This document shows, piece after piece, positions 1 through 8,729 of a stretch of 64,000 nt of DNA. The DNA is from Bog-756 sp963812885 (lineage in GTDB: Bacteria > Actinomycetota > Acidimicrobiia > Acidimicrobiales > RAAP-2). The notes below the pieces were generated by a model, which did not search any database, was not told the DNA's origin, and saw only the letters and a program-made list of their open reading frames with translations. The DNA is taken from the NCBI GenBank assembly GCA_963812885.1, contig CAWEWZ010000008.1:451212-515211 (forward strand). Direction: 5' to 3'. Made by a program: the position numbers and the translations under genes. Within the stretch, counting starts at the first letter, position 1, and each line of letters begins with the position of its first letter.

Positions 1-2
1 GT

Positions 3-722
3 GGCATCTTCGCCTTCGGCGACGTCGCCTTCCACGGCTCCACCGGGGCCATGACCCTTCATTCGCCTATCGTGGGCATGGCCGCCACCCCTGACGGTAA
101 GGGTTACTGGTTGGTGGCCTCCGACGGTGGCGTGTTCGCCTTCGGCGACGCCCTCTTCTCCGGTTCGGCCGGGGCGATGGCCCTCAACTCACCCATCGTC
201 GGCATGGCCGCCACCCCTGACGGCCGGGGCTACTGGCTGGTGGCCTCCGACGGTGGCATCTTCGCCTTCGGCGACGCCCTCTTCTCGGGCTCGGCCGGGG
301 CGATGACCCTCAACTCGCCCATCGTCGGCCTGGCCGCCACTCCTGACGGTAAGGGCTACTGGCTGGTGGCATCCGACGGCGGCATCTTCGCTTACGGCGA
401 CGCCGCCTTCTCCGGCTCGGCCGGGGCGATGACCCTCAACTCGCCCATCGTCGGCCTGGCCACCACCCCCGACGGTAAGGGCTACTGGCTGGTGGCCTCC
501 GACGGTGGCATCTTCAGCTTCGGCGACGCCGCCTTCTCCGGCTCGGCCGGGGCGATGACCCTCAACTCGCCCATCGTCGGCCTGGCCACTACCCCCGACG
601 GTAAGGGCTACTGGCTGGTGGCCTCCGACGGCGGCATCTTCAGTTTCGGCGACGCCCCGTTCCACGGCTCCGCTGGCGACAACTCCCCGAACCAACCGGT
701 TGCCGGAGTGGCGACCGACTGA
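3..722 (+). CDS. Surface repeat protein, 42-residue tandem repeats (5' end outside window)
   Basis: The reading frame is open from the left edge, so the N-terminus is missing. The visible part is five full 42-residue (126 bp) repeats starting near bases 51, 177, 303, 429 and 555, then a short C-terminal tail. Each repeat carries SPIVGxAATPDGKGYWLVAS followed by DGGIFxFGDAxFxGSAGAM. Such Gly/Trp-rich repeats are common in secreted actinobacterial proteins, often next to a peptidase or amidase domain, and probably fold as beta-propeller blades. The repeats are nearly identical in DNA, which suggests recent expansion or homogenisation. No catalytic domain is visible here; exported location and wall association are inferred. 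Confidence 0.8.
   Translation, partial: GIFAFGDVAFHGSTGAMTLHSPIVGMAATPDGKGYWLVASDGGVFAFGDALFSGSAGAMALNSPIVGMAATPDGRGYWLVASDGGIFAFGDALFSGSAGAMTLNSPIVGLAATPDGKGYWLVASDGGIFAYGDAAFSGSAGAMTLNSPIVGLATTPDGKGYWLVASDGGIFSFGDAAFSGSAGAMTLNSPIVGLATTPDGKGYWLVASDGGIFSFGDAPFHGSAGDNSPNQPVAGVATD
51..680 (+). repeat. 126-bp tandem coding repeats (5 copies)
   Basis: Five direct in-frame copies of a 126-bp unit, with only scattered, mostly third-position differences. Copy number could vary by slippage, and assemblies may collapse such a run. Confidence 0.85.
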
Positions 723-798
723 CCCGATCCGGTGACGTCCGGGCCGCAGCTCGGCCGGCGACGGATCGACGCCATCGGGCCTGACCGGTGGTCACCAC

Positions 799-1254
799 TC
801 AGGGTCGATCGGTGGCCGCCGGCACCAGCATGTCGCCCCGACCGATCTGCGTGAGCAGGCTGGCTCGGTCCAGGTACACGCGCTCGTTGACGATGCGGTC
901 CCCCTCGAAGAAGAACACGGCGACCACCGGCACGCGGAACGCCCTACCGGTCGGCGGCATCCCCGAGAACTCACCGAGGTTCGTCCCCAACAGGTCGAAC
1001 TCGGAGACAACCGAGTCGTCGCCAACGTGGTGCCGCACGTTCTCATGACGCTGGTCGGGGAAGGCGGTGCGCTGGCGCAGGTGATACCGCAACACCTCGT
1101 CGTCACCGTCATAGATCCGGCCGGTGGCCATGATCTCGTAGTGCGGCCGGCCGTTGAAGGTGGCCAGGGTGCGCTCGAACTCCTGGTCCACCTCGGAGCG
1201 AAAATGTTCCTCCAGCACCTCGAGTCGCCGCCGTTTCAGTTCATCGGTGATCAT
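799..1254 (-). CDS. SnoaL-like / NTF2-fold protein
   Basis: A 151-residue protein of the SnoaL-like polyketide cyclase group (NTF2-like cone fold). It has the usual helical start followed by strands with motifs such as YEIMATGRIYDG and VPVVAVFFFEGDRIVNERVY, the last being the typical F-x-G-D-R-I-x-x-E-R-x-Y end of the family. The ATG at 1254 is chosen because it starts the domain; the frame stays open upstream into an unrelated fragment. The specific reaction is unknown; members include cyclases, isomerases and binding proteins. Confidence 0.7.
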   Translation of the reverse strand: MITDELKRRRLEVLEEHFRSEVDQEFERTLATFNGRPHYEIMATGRIYDGDDEVLRYHLRQRTAFPDQRHENVRHHVGDDSVVSEFDLLGTNLGEFSGMPPTGRAFRVPVVAVFFFEGDRIVNERVYLDRASLLTQIGRGDMLVPAATDRP

Positions 1255-1506
1255 GCTTCCACCTCCGCCCGATGACCAGGTGGTACTTCGGCGGCCATCC
1301 CGGTGCTGGCAGCGGTCGAAGGCGGCTCTTCCCGCCACGGCGTGAGGTCGAGCGTCGGGTAGTGCCGAGGGTGTGCGGCGGTAATTCTTCCCGAGATCGT
1401 CGGCGGCCGCATCGATCTCCTCCGTCCCGATGAGCCCATCCAGCAGGACCCAACCCTCCTCGCGCCACCTGGCCACCTCGGCATCGGTCGCAAGTCTCGA
1501 ACTCAT
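1255..1506 (-). pseudogene. Phytanoyl-CoA dioxygenase-like N-terminal remnant
   Basis: Starting at the ATG at 1506, about 45 residues (MSSRLATDAEVARWREEGW, then VLLDGLIGTEEIDAAADDL) resemble the N-terminus of PhyH-type Fe(II)/2-oxoglutarate oxygenases. The family needs about 250-300 residues including an HxD...H iron site, none of which is present. After residue 45 no frame gives a convincing continuation. I read it as a truncated remnant; a small unrelated protein cannot be excluded. Confidence 0.45.
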
Positions 1507-1795
1507 CGCACTCCTCGGCATCCTGTCACGCTGAGGTTGTGTCCACCCCGGCAACAAACCCTGGCATCGTCCTCAGGTACGAGACCAAGCTACCCAGCGG
1601 CGTCGGCCATCGAGCGGAGTCGACACGGGGCCCCGGGCGGCCAGCCGGGTCCGAACGAGTGTTCCCATGGTCTGCCGATGGACTCGGCCTCCCGGGCCCC
1701 CTACCCACCGTTCGAACCCGGCCTGGGAATAGAGCACTAGAACAGAGCACGGACAGAGCGCGGCACTGTGCAGGAGAGGTCAGAGGAAGGAACTC

Positions 1796-2650
1796 GTGAC
1801 CGAAGGCAAGATCGAGGTGCCGGAAGGCACGGCGGAGCGGGTCGCCCTGTGGCGGGCCATGCACGTGCTGGTCGACCCGCCGCCGCACGTGCTCGACGAC
1901 GAGGTCGGGCTCCGGCTGGTCGCCCCCGACGAAGGGTGGCGCCGCCGTCCGGACATGGATCCGGCCTTCACCAGTGGGTTTCGGGCATCCATCGTGGCCC
2001 GCGCCCGCTTCATCGAAGACCTGGTGGCCGAGCAGGTCGAGCGGGGCGTCGGCCAGTACGTCCTCCTCGGAGCCGGCCTCGACACCTTCGCCCAGCGACG
2101 ACCGGAGATCGCCTCCCGCCTCCAGGTCTTCGAAGTCGACCGGCCCGGTCCTCAGGCCTGGAAGCGTCGGCGCCTGATAGAACTCGGCCTCGACGTCCCT
2201 GAGTGGCTGAAACTGGTCCCCGTCGACTTCGAGGCCGACGTCTGGTGGGAGCAGCTGGCCGCCGCCGGCTTCGATGCCGGCCAACCGGCGGTGGTGGCCT
2301 CGACCGGCGTCAGCATGTACCTCACCAGGGAGGCGAACGCGGCCACGCTGCGCCGGATCGCATCATTCGCCCCGGGCTCGACCCTGGCCATGACCTTCCT
2401 CCTGCCGCTCGAGCTCCTCGACCCGGACGACCGTCCCGGGCTCCAGATGGCGGAGGAGGGCGCCCGGGCATCGGGTACACCGTTCCTCAGCTTCTTCACG
2501 CCACCGGACATGCTGGCGCTGGCCGGCGAGGCCGGCTTCCGGGACGCCCGGCACGTCCCCCTCTCGGAATTGGCCGAGCGGTACTTCGCCGGCCGAACGG
2601 ATGGGTTCCGACCGACGAGCGGAGAGGACCTGCTGGTGGCCATCACCTGA
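1796..2650 (+). CDS. SAM-dependent methyltransferase, LCMT (leucine carboxyl methyltransferase) family
   Basis: A 284-residue class I methyltransferase. The glycine-rich SAM motif is YVLLGAGLDTFAQRRPE (about residues 89-105), followed by the acidic VFEVDRPGPQAWKRRRL, the LCMT/PPM1 pattern found in many actinobacterial O-methyltransferases. Later motifs VVASTGVSMYLTREA and SFFTPPDMLALAGEAGF also fit. The start is GTG at 1796, preceded by the purine-rich AGGAAGG at 1783-1789. The methyl acceptor is unknown. It reads in the same direction as the VOC gene about 120 bp downstream. Confidence 0.8.
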   Translation: MTEGKIEVPEGTAERVALWRAMHVLVDPPPHVLDDEVGLRLVAPDEGWRRRPDMDPAFTSGFRASIVARARFIEDLVAEQVERGVGQYVLLGAGLDTFAQRRPEIASRLQVFEVDRPGPQAWKRRRLIELGLDVPEWLKLVPVDFEADVWWEQLAAAGFDAGQPAVVASTGVSMYLTREANAATLRRIASFAPGSTLAMTFLLPLELLDPDDRPGLQMAEEGARASGTPFLSFFTPPDMLALAGEAGFRDARHVPLSELAERYFAGRTDGFRPTSGEDLLVAIT

Positions 2651-2771
2651 TCGGCGTCACCCGGCGGGTGGCGGACGTCCCGGCAATCGAGTACTACGAG
2701 GAGGGCAGAATCGGCGGTCGTTCCCGAATCGCCGCACAGCGCCGAGGAACCGTTCGGACAAGGAGTTGCGA

Positions 2772-3215
2772 ATGCAGGTGACCATTCAGTCCTCGATGTT
2801 GACGGTGACCGACGTGGACCGATCGATCGAGTTCTACAAGGGTGTCTTCGGCTTCCAGACGGTGGCCCGGCGCGATCGGGTCGCCGCCCTCCTGGTCGAC
2901 GAGACGGACCGGACCCAGGTCCTGGTGCTTCGAGGGGTCGACAACCGGTTTCCGACCCACCCGGGGAGGGGCAGTATCGGGATCAGGGTCCTGGCCTTCG
3001 AGGTCGCATCGGTCGACGAGCTCGAAGAGATACGCCAGAAACTGACCGAGCGGGATGCCTACATCGGAAGCCACCGGAGCGCGGGCTACGAGACGGTCCT
3101 GGGCATCGACCCGGACAACATCGAGATGGCGGTGGCCGCCGGACTGACCGGACACCCGATTCGGACCAGCGACTGGTGCACCCTCGACGAGATGATCGAG
3201 ACCATCGCCGATTGA
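2772..3215 (+). CDS. VOC/glyoxalase superfamily protein
   Basis: A 147-residue single-domain vicinal oxygen chelate protein. It opens with the family signature LTVTDVDRSIEFYKGVFGF and has a second half with IGIRVLAFEVASVDEL and DPDNIEMAV. The ATG at 2772 has a good ribosome site (AAGGAG) just upstream, better than the further upstream in-frame starts. VOC proteins include glyoxalases, dioxygenases and antibiotic-binding proteins; nothing here identifies the substrate. Confidence 0.75.
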   Translation: MQVTIQSSMLTVTDVDRSIEFYKGVFGFQTVARRDRVAALLVDETDRTQVLVLRGVDNRFPTHPGRGSIGIRVLAFEVASVDELEEIRQKLTERDAYIGSHRSAGYETVLGIDPDNIEMAVAAGLTGHPIRTSDWCTLDEMIETIAD

Positions 3216-3291
3216 TGTCAGCCGATCCTCATCCACCCCTCCGGCCGGCTCAGGTCGCTCCACGCCGACCCGCCCGCGGCCAGACCGACGA

Positions 3292-4110
3292 GTGATGGTA
3301 TTCGCATCGGTCGACTGGGCGACGATCGCTTCGCTGGCCACCGCGGTCGGGACCTTGGTACTGGGATTGGCCACGTTCGCCGCGGTGCGGTCCTCCAACC
3401 GGTCGGCCCGCATCGCCGAAGCGGCGTTGCAGGAGCAGCGACGACCTCTCCTGGCCCCGTCCCGGCTCGAGGACCCCAATCAGAAGATCATGTTCCTCGA
3501 GGGGAATTGGGTGAGCGCGCCGGGCGGACGGGCCGCGGTCGAACACATCGACGGCACCGTGTATCTCGCCATCAGCCTGAGGAACGTCGGCAGCGGGATC
3601 GCGGTCTGCCAGGGCTGGACGATCAGGCCGAACGCGGGCTCGCCGGACAACCTGCCCATGCACGCCCCGCTGGAGGAATTCCGCCTCCAGTCGCGGGACC
3701 TGTACATCCCGGCCGGCGACATCGGAATGTGGCAGGGTGCGCTCCGCAACCCGGACGATCAGGTTCGTGCCGTCACCGTCGATGCCATCGAGACAGGCCA
3801 GACGATCACCGTGGAAGTGCTCTACTCCGACCAGGTCGGCCTCCAGCGGACGATCTCCCGGTTCGGCCTGGTCCCTGCGGGCGACTCGTGGCTGGCCAGC
3901 CTCAACCGACACTGGTATCTCGACTGGGACGGGCCCCGCCCGGAGGGTCTGGCGCTGGCCGCCGCCGAGGTGATCCTTCGGGACCGGGAAGCCGCTGTTC
4001 AACGGCAAGCGGCCGCAGCTGACGAAGACCCGGATGCGGATGAAGACCCGGATGCGGAAGCCGGTGGCACTACAGGGGCTGATGCCGAGACCGAACCGGC
4101 GGATCCGTGA
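3292..4110 (+). CDS. Hypothetical single-pass membrane protein
   Basis: A 272-residue protein with an N-terminal hydrophobic segment (IASLATAVGTLVLGLATFAA, about residues 11-30), a basic stretch, then a soluble beta-rich domain and an acidic, repetitive C-terminus (DEDPDADEDPDAEAGG). The start is the GTG at 3292 or the ATG at 3295. No enzymatic motif is visible. The following gene has a similar TM-plus-soluble layout on the same strand, so the two may act together at the membrane. Function unknown. Confidence 0.6.
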   Translation: MMVFASVDWATIASLATAVGTLVLGLATFAAVRSSNRSARIAEAALQEQRRPLLAPSRLEDPNQKIMFLEGNWVSAPGGRAAVEHIDGTVYLAISLRNVGSGIAVCQGWTIRPNAGSPDNLPMHAPLEEFRLQSRDLYIPAGDIGMWQGALRNPDDQVRAVTVDAIETGQTITVEVLYSDQVGLQRTISRFGLVPAGDSWLASLNRHWYLDWDGPRPEGLALAAAEVILRDREAAVQRQAAAADEDPDADEDPDAEAGGTTGADAETEPADP

Positions 4111-4138
4111 GATCTCCCACCAGCGGGCGGGCGCCCTG

Positions 4139-4621
4139 ATGCCCAACTGGGCCGAGCAGGTCACGGCCATTGCCACCGCGGTGAGCGCAATCGGACTGCT
4201 GAGTGCGATCGGTGCGGTCATCTTCGCCGGGCAACAGGCCCGGGAGGCCCGCATCGGCCGACAGGCCGAGACGGCGGTCGAATTCTTCCGACGGTGGGAT
4301 GACCCTCCCCTGGTGGAGACCCGTCGTCTCGTCGCCCAACTCGAGACCAAAGAGGCCCTGCGAGATGCCCTGGTGGAGTACATCGAGCAGAACGCGGCGG
4401 AGGCGTACGTGCTGTACCGGGAGCTCGACTACTTCGAACAGCTCGGCGCCCTCGAGAAGCACGGCGGATTCGATTTCCAATTGATCAGGGACCTGCTCGG
4501 CCACCGGCTGATCGAACGGTGGGAGCTCTGGCTCCCTTCCATCGACGCCATGGGAGGCCGGTCCGTCTATCCCATGTTCTACGGGCTGGTCGAGAAGATG
4601 CGAGCCTCCGAGGCTCCCTGA
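4139..4621 (+). CDS. Hypothetical DUF4760-like membrane-anchored protein
   Basis: A 160-residue protein with an N-terminal membrane helix (VTAIATAVSAIGLLSAIGAV) followed by a helical region containing AVEFFRRWDDPPLVETRRLV and a C-terminal ISDLLGHRLIERW-like part. The pattern of one TM and a helical cytosolic domain starting with F-x-x-W resembles DUF4760-type proteins of unknown role. The ATG at 4139 was chosen because it directly precedes the hydrophobic segment. It starts 28 bp after the preceding gene, suggesting co-transcription. Confidence 0.55.
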   Translation: MPNWAEQVTAIATAVSAIGLLSAIGAVIFAGQQAREARIGRQAETAVEFFRRWDDPPLVETRRLVAQLETKEALRDALVEYIEQNAAEAYVLYRELDYFEQLGALEKHGGFDFQLIRDLLGHRLIERWELWLPSIDAMGGRSVYPMFYGLVEKMRASEAP

Positions 4622-4655
4622 GCCTTATCACGCACCTCCCCGACCGACCGACCCG

Positions 4656-5376
4656 TTATCGGTAGCTGGCCTCGTACTGGTCATGGCGACGGAACCACGA
4701 CATCCCGTCCTCGTTGCGGCCGAACGGCGCCCGGTCGAGCCACTGCCACATGTTCCACAGCCCGTCCACGCCTCGCGAATAGGCCGAGTATGTGTGGTAC
4801 ACGACCCCGTCCTCGAGCTACGAACGAGCTCATCCCCGGGCCTTCGAACGGCAGCTTCTCGGGATCGAGCTGCCATCCTTCGAGCGGCCGGAAGTTGTAC
4901 GACCCGCCCTTGGCCACCGACGCTTCGGTGAACGAGACGTTGAAGTCGAAGTTGAAGTCGCTCCTCCCCGACGACGCCCACGGGAAGTCCCAACCCATCC
5001 GGTCCCGGTAGGCGAGCAGCTTGTCCAGCGGTGCCCGGGACACGGCGGTGAAGGCGACATCGTGGTTCTGGAGATGGAGATGGGTCTCGTCGAAGCCGTC
5101 GGCGACCGAGGAGCAGCTCGGGCAGCCCTCGTCCCAGTCCGGGCCGTACATGAAGTGGTAGACGATCAATTGCGAACGACCCCGGAAGAGGTCGGCCAGG
5201 GTGGCCTCCCCGTCCTCGGTGTCGAAGAGGTAGTTGTCGTCGATGCGGACCCACGGCAGCTCACGCCGCTGACGGGCCACCTCGTCGTTCATCCGGGTCA
5301 TCTCTTTTTCGGCCTTGAGCAGGTCCTGGCGGGCGGCAAGCCACTCCTGCCGGGTTGCCTTCGGGTGGTCGGTCAT
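4656..5376 (-). CDS. DUF899 (thioredoxin-like) family protein, frameshifted
   Basis: About 239 residues once joined. The N-terminal part (MTDHPKATRQEWLAARQDLL, VYHFMYGPDWDEGCPSCSSV) is the classic DUF899 protein with its CPSC thioredoxin-like site. Near base 4817 one extra base changes frame: before it the protein reads GMSSFV, after it LEDGVVYHTYSAYSRGVDGL and the end FRRHDQYEASYR. Both halves are perfectly family-like, so a sequence error or very recent mutation is likely. Function is poorly defined; a redox role is inferred from the Cys pair. Confidence 0.75.
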
Positions 5377-5425
5377 GGGTTGGTCTCCTTCGTCTCGTTA
5401 CCTGCAGGGGTCAAAGTTGGCACCC

Positions 5426-5860
5426 TCATCGGCCCATCTCCGCGTCGGGACCGGCGTCGCCGCCGGATGCGACGATGGCCAGACGCTCGAGGTAGTGGTC
5501 CCACCCCGACGTGTGGTCCCCGACGGCACCGTCGGGCAGTCCCCGGTGCACGAGCCGGACCCTCGTCTTGTCCCCGTCGGGGATGAGGGTGATCTCCACT
5601 TCCGTCGAGCCTGCCGGGATGGGATGGTCGGGTTCGTCCCACCCGAAGGTGAACACCACCCTGGTGTTCGGGACCACCTCCACGAACTCGCCGACACCGG
5701 GATGCTTCCCTTGGACCAGCACCCGGTAGGCGCCGCCCACCCGCGGATCGAGCTCGGCCTCGGTGCCCATCCATCGGACCTGGTGGGCCGGATCGGTCAG
5801 GAAGGGGAAGATGGTGGCCGGGCTGGCATCCATCACCGTCTCACGCATCAGTTCAGCCAT
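5426..5860 (-). CDS. SRPBCC/AHSA1-domain protein (ArsR partner 1)
   Basis: A 144-residue AHSA1-type START-fold protein (ASPATIFPFLTDPAHQVRWM, RVVFTFGWDEPDHPIPAGST). Its ATG overlaps the end of the upstream ArsR gene by 8 bp, so the two are translationally coupled. In the ArsR-AHSA1 pairs common in actinobacteria the SRPBCC protein probably binds a hydrophobic ligand; that role is inferred. A second, independent pair lies at 17.05-17.91 kb. Confidence 0.8.
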   Translation of the reverse strand: MAELMRETVMDASPATIFPFLTDPAHQVRWMGTEAELDPRVGGAYRVLVQGKHPGVGEFVEVVPNTRVVFTFGWDEPDHPIPAGSTEVEITLIPDGDKTRVRLVHRGLPDGAVGDHTSGWDHYLERLAIVASGGDAGPDAEMGR

Positions 5861-6177
5861 GGCTGGTTCCTTTCTCTCGTTCGGCCGATTCGGCCAGGTC
5901 CTGCAGGCGCAGCAGACTTCCGGTCCAGTACTCGTCGAGGAACTGCCGGAGCCGGTCCATCTGAGCGTGGTTGGCCCGGTACAGCCGGCGGGTGCCGTCG
6001 CGGCGCTCGGATCACCAGCTCCGCCTCGCGCAGGACACCGAGGTGCTGGGAGACGGCCGAGCGGGTCACATCGTCGAACCGGGCGGCGATCTGGGCCGCC
6101 GGCAGCTCCTCGGACCACACCAGACGCAGGATCTCCCTCCGCCGGGGTTCGGCCAGCGCCTTGAACGCGGTGTCCAT
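5853..6177 (-). CDS. ArsR-family transcriptional regulator 1, frameshifted in the C-terminal part
   Basis: A winged-helix repressor of about 108 residues: MDTAFKALAEPRRREILRLV, then the recognition helix RSAVSQHLGVLREAELVIR. Near base 6005 the frame changes; afterwards it reads YRANHAQMDRLRQFLDEYW and ends AEREKGTSHG, overlapping the AHSA1 start. No CxC metal site follows the recognition helix, so this belongs to the non-metal ArsR group that precedes AHSA1 genes. The ATG at 6177 lies where transcription is predicted to begin, so the mRNA is probably leaderless, and the protein probably represses itself through the palindrome in its promoter. Confidence 0.8.
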
Positions 6178-6184
6178 GGTTCGA

Positions 6185-6217
6185 ATATTAGTCGCTACTT
6201 ACGTAAGTGTCAACTAA
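6185..6217 (-). promoter_or_regulatory. Promoter plus palindromic operator of ArsR regulator 1
   Basis: On the minus strand: -35 TTGACA (6213-6208), exactly 17 bp spacer, -10 TAATAT (6190-6185). The ATG (6177) is 7 bases after the -10, so a leaderless transcript is predicted. Within the spacer lies a perfect 12-bp palindrome ACTTACGTAAGT (6197-6208), extended by TTAGT/ACTAA arms at 6188-6192 and 6213-6217. This suits an ArsR dimer that blocks RNA polymerase. Confidence 0.75.
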
Positions 6218-6370
6218 CGGAATGGCCGACCCAGCCGCTCGACCAGACCGGGCCACCGGCCGGAGGCGATCCCGCCCGGCGACCGCGGTGGGGATGGAAG
6301 TACCGTGACCAGGCGGGCACATGCCGCCGAGCAGATCCCGTGGAGAGCCAGGGACATTGGAGGCCCGACC

Positions 6371-7289
6371 GTGAGTACGACGCTTGACTGGTACGGGTGC
6401 GCCACCTTCCGACTCGAAGCCGCCCGGGCTCACCGTCTTCCTCGACGCCTACATCGACCGGATACCCTCGGCCCCCGGCACCGGACTGACCGCTGACGAC
6501 ATCGACGAGTGCGATTGGATCGTGATCGGGCACTCCCATTTCGACCATCTCTGGGGGGCCGAACGGATCATCGCCAATACCGGCGCCACCCTGATCGGTA
6601 GCTACGAGACGGTGCGGGTGTTGGAGCAGGCCGGCATCCCCCTCGAACGCATGATCTGCGTCGCCGGAGGCGAGCGGATCGAATTGGGACGTGGGGTGTC
6701 CGTGTCGGTCTACCCCAGTCTCCACTCCTGCCTCTGGACGGGGACCCACGCCGCCGGGTCCGGCGACGTGTGTCTCGGCGACCTGGGCGTGCCGTGGCAC
6801 GAACGCAACAGGCGGATGCAGGCGCTGCATGGCGGAATGGCGACCTCCCTCAGCCGGGACGCCGTCGAGCATGTGATGGCGGCGGCGACCGGTCACAGCG
6901 ACCGGGGCGACGGGGGCGCCCTCATCTATCTGTTCGAGACTCCCGGAGGTTCGGTCCTCTACCAGGACACCTCGGGCCGGTGGAGCCCGATCCTCGAACA
7001 GCTGAACCCCGACCTCGCCATCCTCGCCGCCGCCGGCCGAGGCAACGCCGACGGCGAACCGGTACAGGGATCCCTCGCCGATTTCGTCGCCGACGAGGCC
7101 CGAGCCCTCGGTGCCCGGCGGGTGGTGCTGGCCCACCACGACGACTGGCTGCCCGGCTTCTCGGGGGCCGCCGACCTCGAACCCGTCCGTCAGGCCTTCA
7201 AACAGCGGGCGCCGGACACCGAGCTCATCGAACCCGACTACCTGGAGGCGACGCCGATCTTCGGACCGGCGAACGCCGAATCGGGTTGA
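6371..7289 (+). CDS. MBL-fold metallo-hydrolase, frameshifted near the N-terminus
   Basis: About 305 residues. The start is GTG at 6371 (STTLDWYGCATFRLEAA); near base 6421, in a CCCGGG run, one extra base shifts the frame to GLTVFLDAYIDR. The metal motif is IGHSHFDHLWG (HxHxDH), with further conserved histidines in YPSLHSCLW and VVLAHHDDWLPG. This matches the UlaG-like branch of the metallo-beta-lactamase fold, with two metal ions and probable hydrolase or lactonase activity; the substrate is unknown. It converges on the carotenoid oxygenase with only 9 bp between them. Confidence 0.75.
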
Positions 7290-7298
7290 TCCGACCGG

Positions 7299-8639
7299 TC
7301 ATGGGTCGTCCGGCACCCAGTTCCCGTGGAAGCCGAAGGGGACCCGCTGGGGCAGGTGGACCACTGCCTGGGGCTCGCCGGTGAAGTCGGCGGCGTTGAG
7401 CACCAGCAGGTCACTTCGGTCCTGATCGGCGTCGTAGACGAGGGACAACAGCCAGCCGTCGTCTTCGGCGGCGTCCGCCGCCGCCGGCACGAAGACCGTC
7501 TCCGAGGCGCCGCCGCCGCCGGAGCGGAGGGGCCGCACCTCCCGGGTCCGACGGTTGAGGTCCTGCTTCACCAGCGCGTCGTGGCCCTCGAGGAAGGCAC
7601 CGGTGTAGCCGAAGCGGTAGGGGCGGCCGACCAGGCGCTCGTCGACGCGGGGGAACTCCTGGCCCAGGTCGTCGATCCGCTCCTCCATCACCTTCCCGGC
7701 CGCCAGGTCGACCGTCCAGCGGTCCAGCGTCGGTGGGCCCTCATCGGGCCCGAGGCGCTGGGTGTCGAAGATCCGCTGATGCCGGACCACATCGAGGACC
7801 ACCTGGTCACCGTCGTCGTAGGCGTTCATGGGATGGAAGACGTAGCAGGGCTCCACATCGAACCAGCGCACGCCGTCGGCACCTCCCTCGTGTTCGAGTA
7901 GTCCGATGCGGGCCCGGTAGTCCGGATCCCAGCGGTAGGGAAACCCGGCGCCGGACATGGCCATGTCGGCGTCGAACACGACGGGGAGGTCGTAGATGAC
8001 TGCGAATCGCTCGGTGAGGGACATGTCATGGATGCTGACCGGACCGCCGACATCGATGTCGACCACCTTCCGCACCAGTCCTGCCGTGTCGACCACCGAG
8101 TACTGCACCTTGTTGCCCCAACCCCAGAAGTAGGAGATGGCGTGCAGCTCACCGGTCACCGGATCGCGCTTCGGATGGGCCGTGTACCCGCCGGGGAGCG
8201 TGCCGCCGAAATCGGACGGGCCGACCGTGTCGAGCTCGTAGGTCATCTCATAGGGGCGGGCCCCCGCCTCGACGATGGCGAATGTCCGTCCGGCATGGCC
8301 GATCACGTTGGTATTGGAGGCGAAGTCCATGTCGGCGTGCACCGGCCCCGGGCGGACCGGCTCACTCAGGGCGGCGGCCACCTCGGCCGAGCGGACGAAT
8401 CGGTTCCGGTACCACTCGGCTCGGCCATCCCGGATTCGGATCCCGTGCACCATGCCGGTGCCGCTGAACCAGTGGTAGGTGGACGGTTCGGGGCTGCTGA
8501 TCGGGTTCGGACCGTTTCGGAGATAGCGGCCATCGAGGGCCTCGGGCAGTGCTCCGGTCACCGGCAGCTGGCCAGTGGTCAGCTCGTCGGAGACAGGGGC
8601 GTAGTTCCCCTCCAGGTAGCGATTGGCCAACGTCGTCAT
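7299..8639 (-). CDS. Carotenoid cleavage oxygenase (RPE65/CCD family)
   Basis: A complete 446-residue family member. The four iron-binding histidines are visible in TAHPKRDP, SIHDMSLTE, VFHPMNAYD and the C-terminal FGFHGNW. Typical N-terminal motifs (YLRNGPNP, YHWFSGTGMVHG) are present. The ATG at 8639 is chosen because GGAGGAG lies just upstream. These nonheme Fe(II) enzymes cleave carotenoids, stilbenes or lignin-like phenylpropenes with O2; the substrate cannot be told from sequence. The TetR gene upstream reads in the same direction. Confidence 0.9.
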   Translation of the reverse strand: MTTLANRYLEGNYAPVSDELTTGQLPVTGALPEALDGRYLRNGPNPISSPEPSTYHWFSGTGMVHGIRIRDGRAEWYRNRFVRSAEVAAALSEPVRPGPVHADMDFASNTNVIGHAGRTFAIVEAGARPYEMTYELDTVGPSDFGGTLPGGYTAHPKRDPVTGELHAISYFWGWGNKVQYSVVDTAGLVRKVVDIDVGGPVSIHDMSLTERFAVIYDLPVVFDADMAMSGAGFPYRWDPDYRARIGLLEHEGGADGVRWFDVEPCYVFHPMNAYDDGDQVVLDVVRHQRIFDTQRLGPDEGPPTLDRWTVDLAAGKVMEERIDDLGQEFPRVDERLVGRPYRFGYTGAFLEGHDALVKQDLNRRTREVRPLRSGGGGASETVFVPAAADAAEDDGWLLSLVYDADQDRSDLLVLNAADFTGEPQAVVHLPQRVPFGFHGNWVPDDP

Positions 8640-8729
8640 GGGCTCCTCCAGATCTGGCGGCAACGAACCACACGTCGTACCAGCAGCTTCGCGCATCCGC
8701 CCCGAGCGTTCTACCCCGAATCGAAGATC

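Noticed and set aside
189..695. Open frame antisense to the surface repeats
   Set aside because: It is a mirror of the repeat DNA and has the same periodicity; the sense frame matches known repeat proteins.
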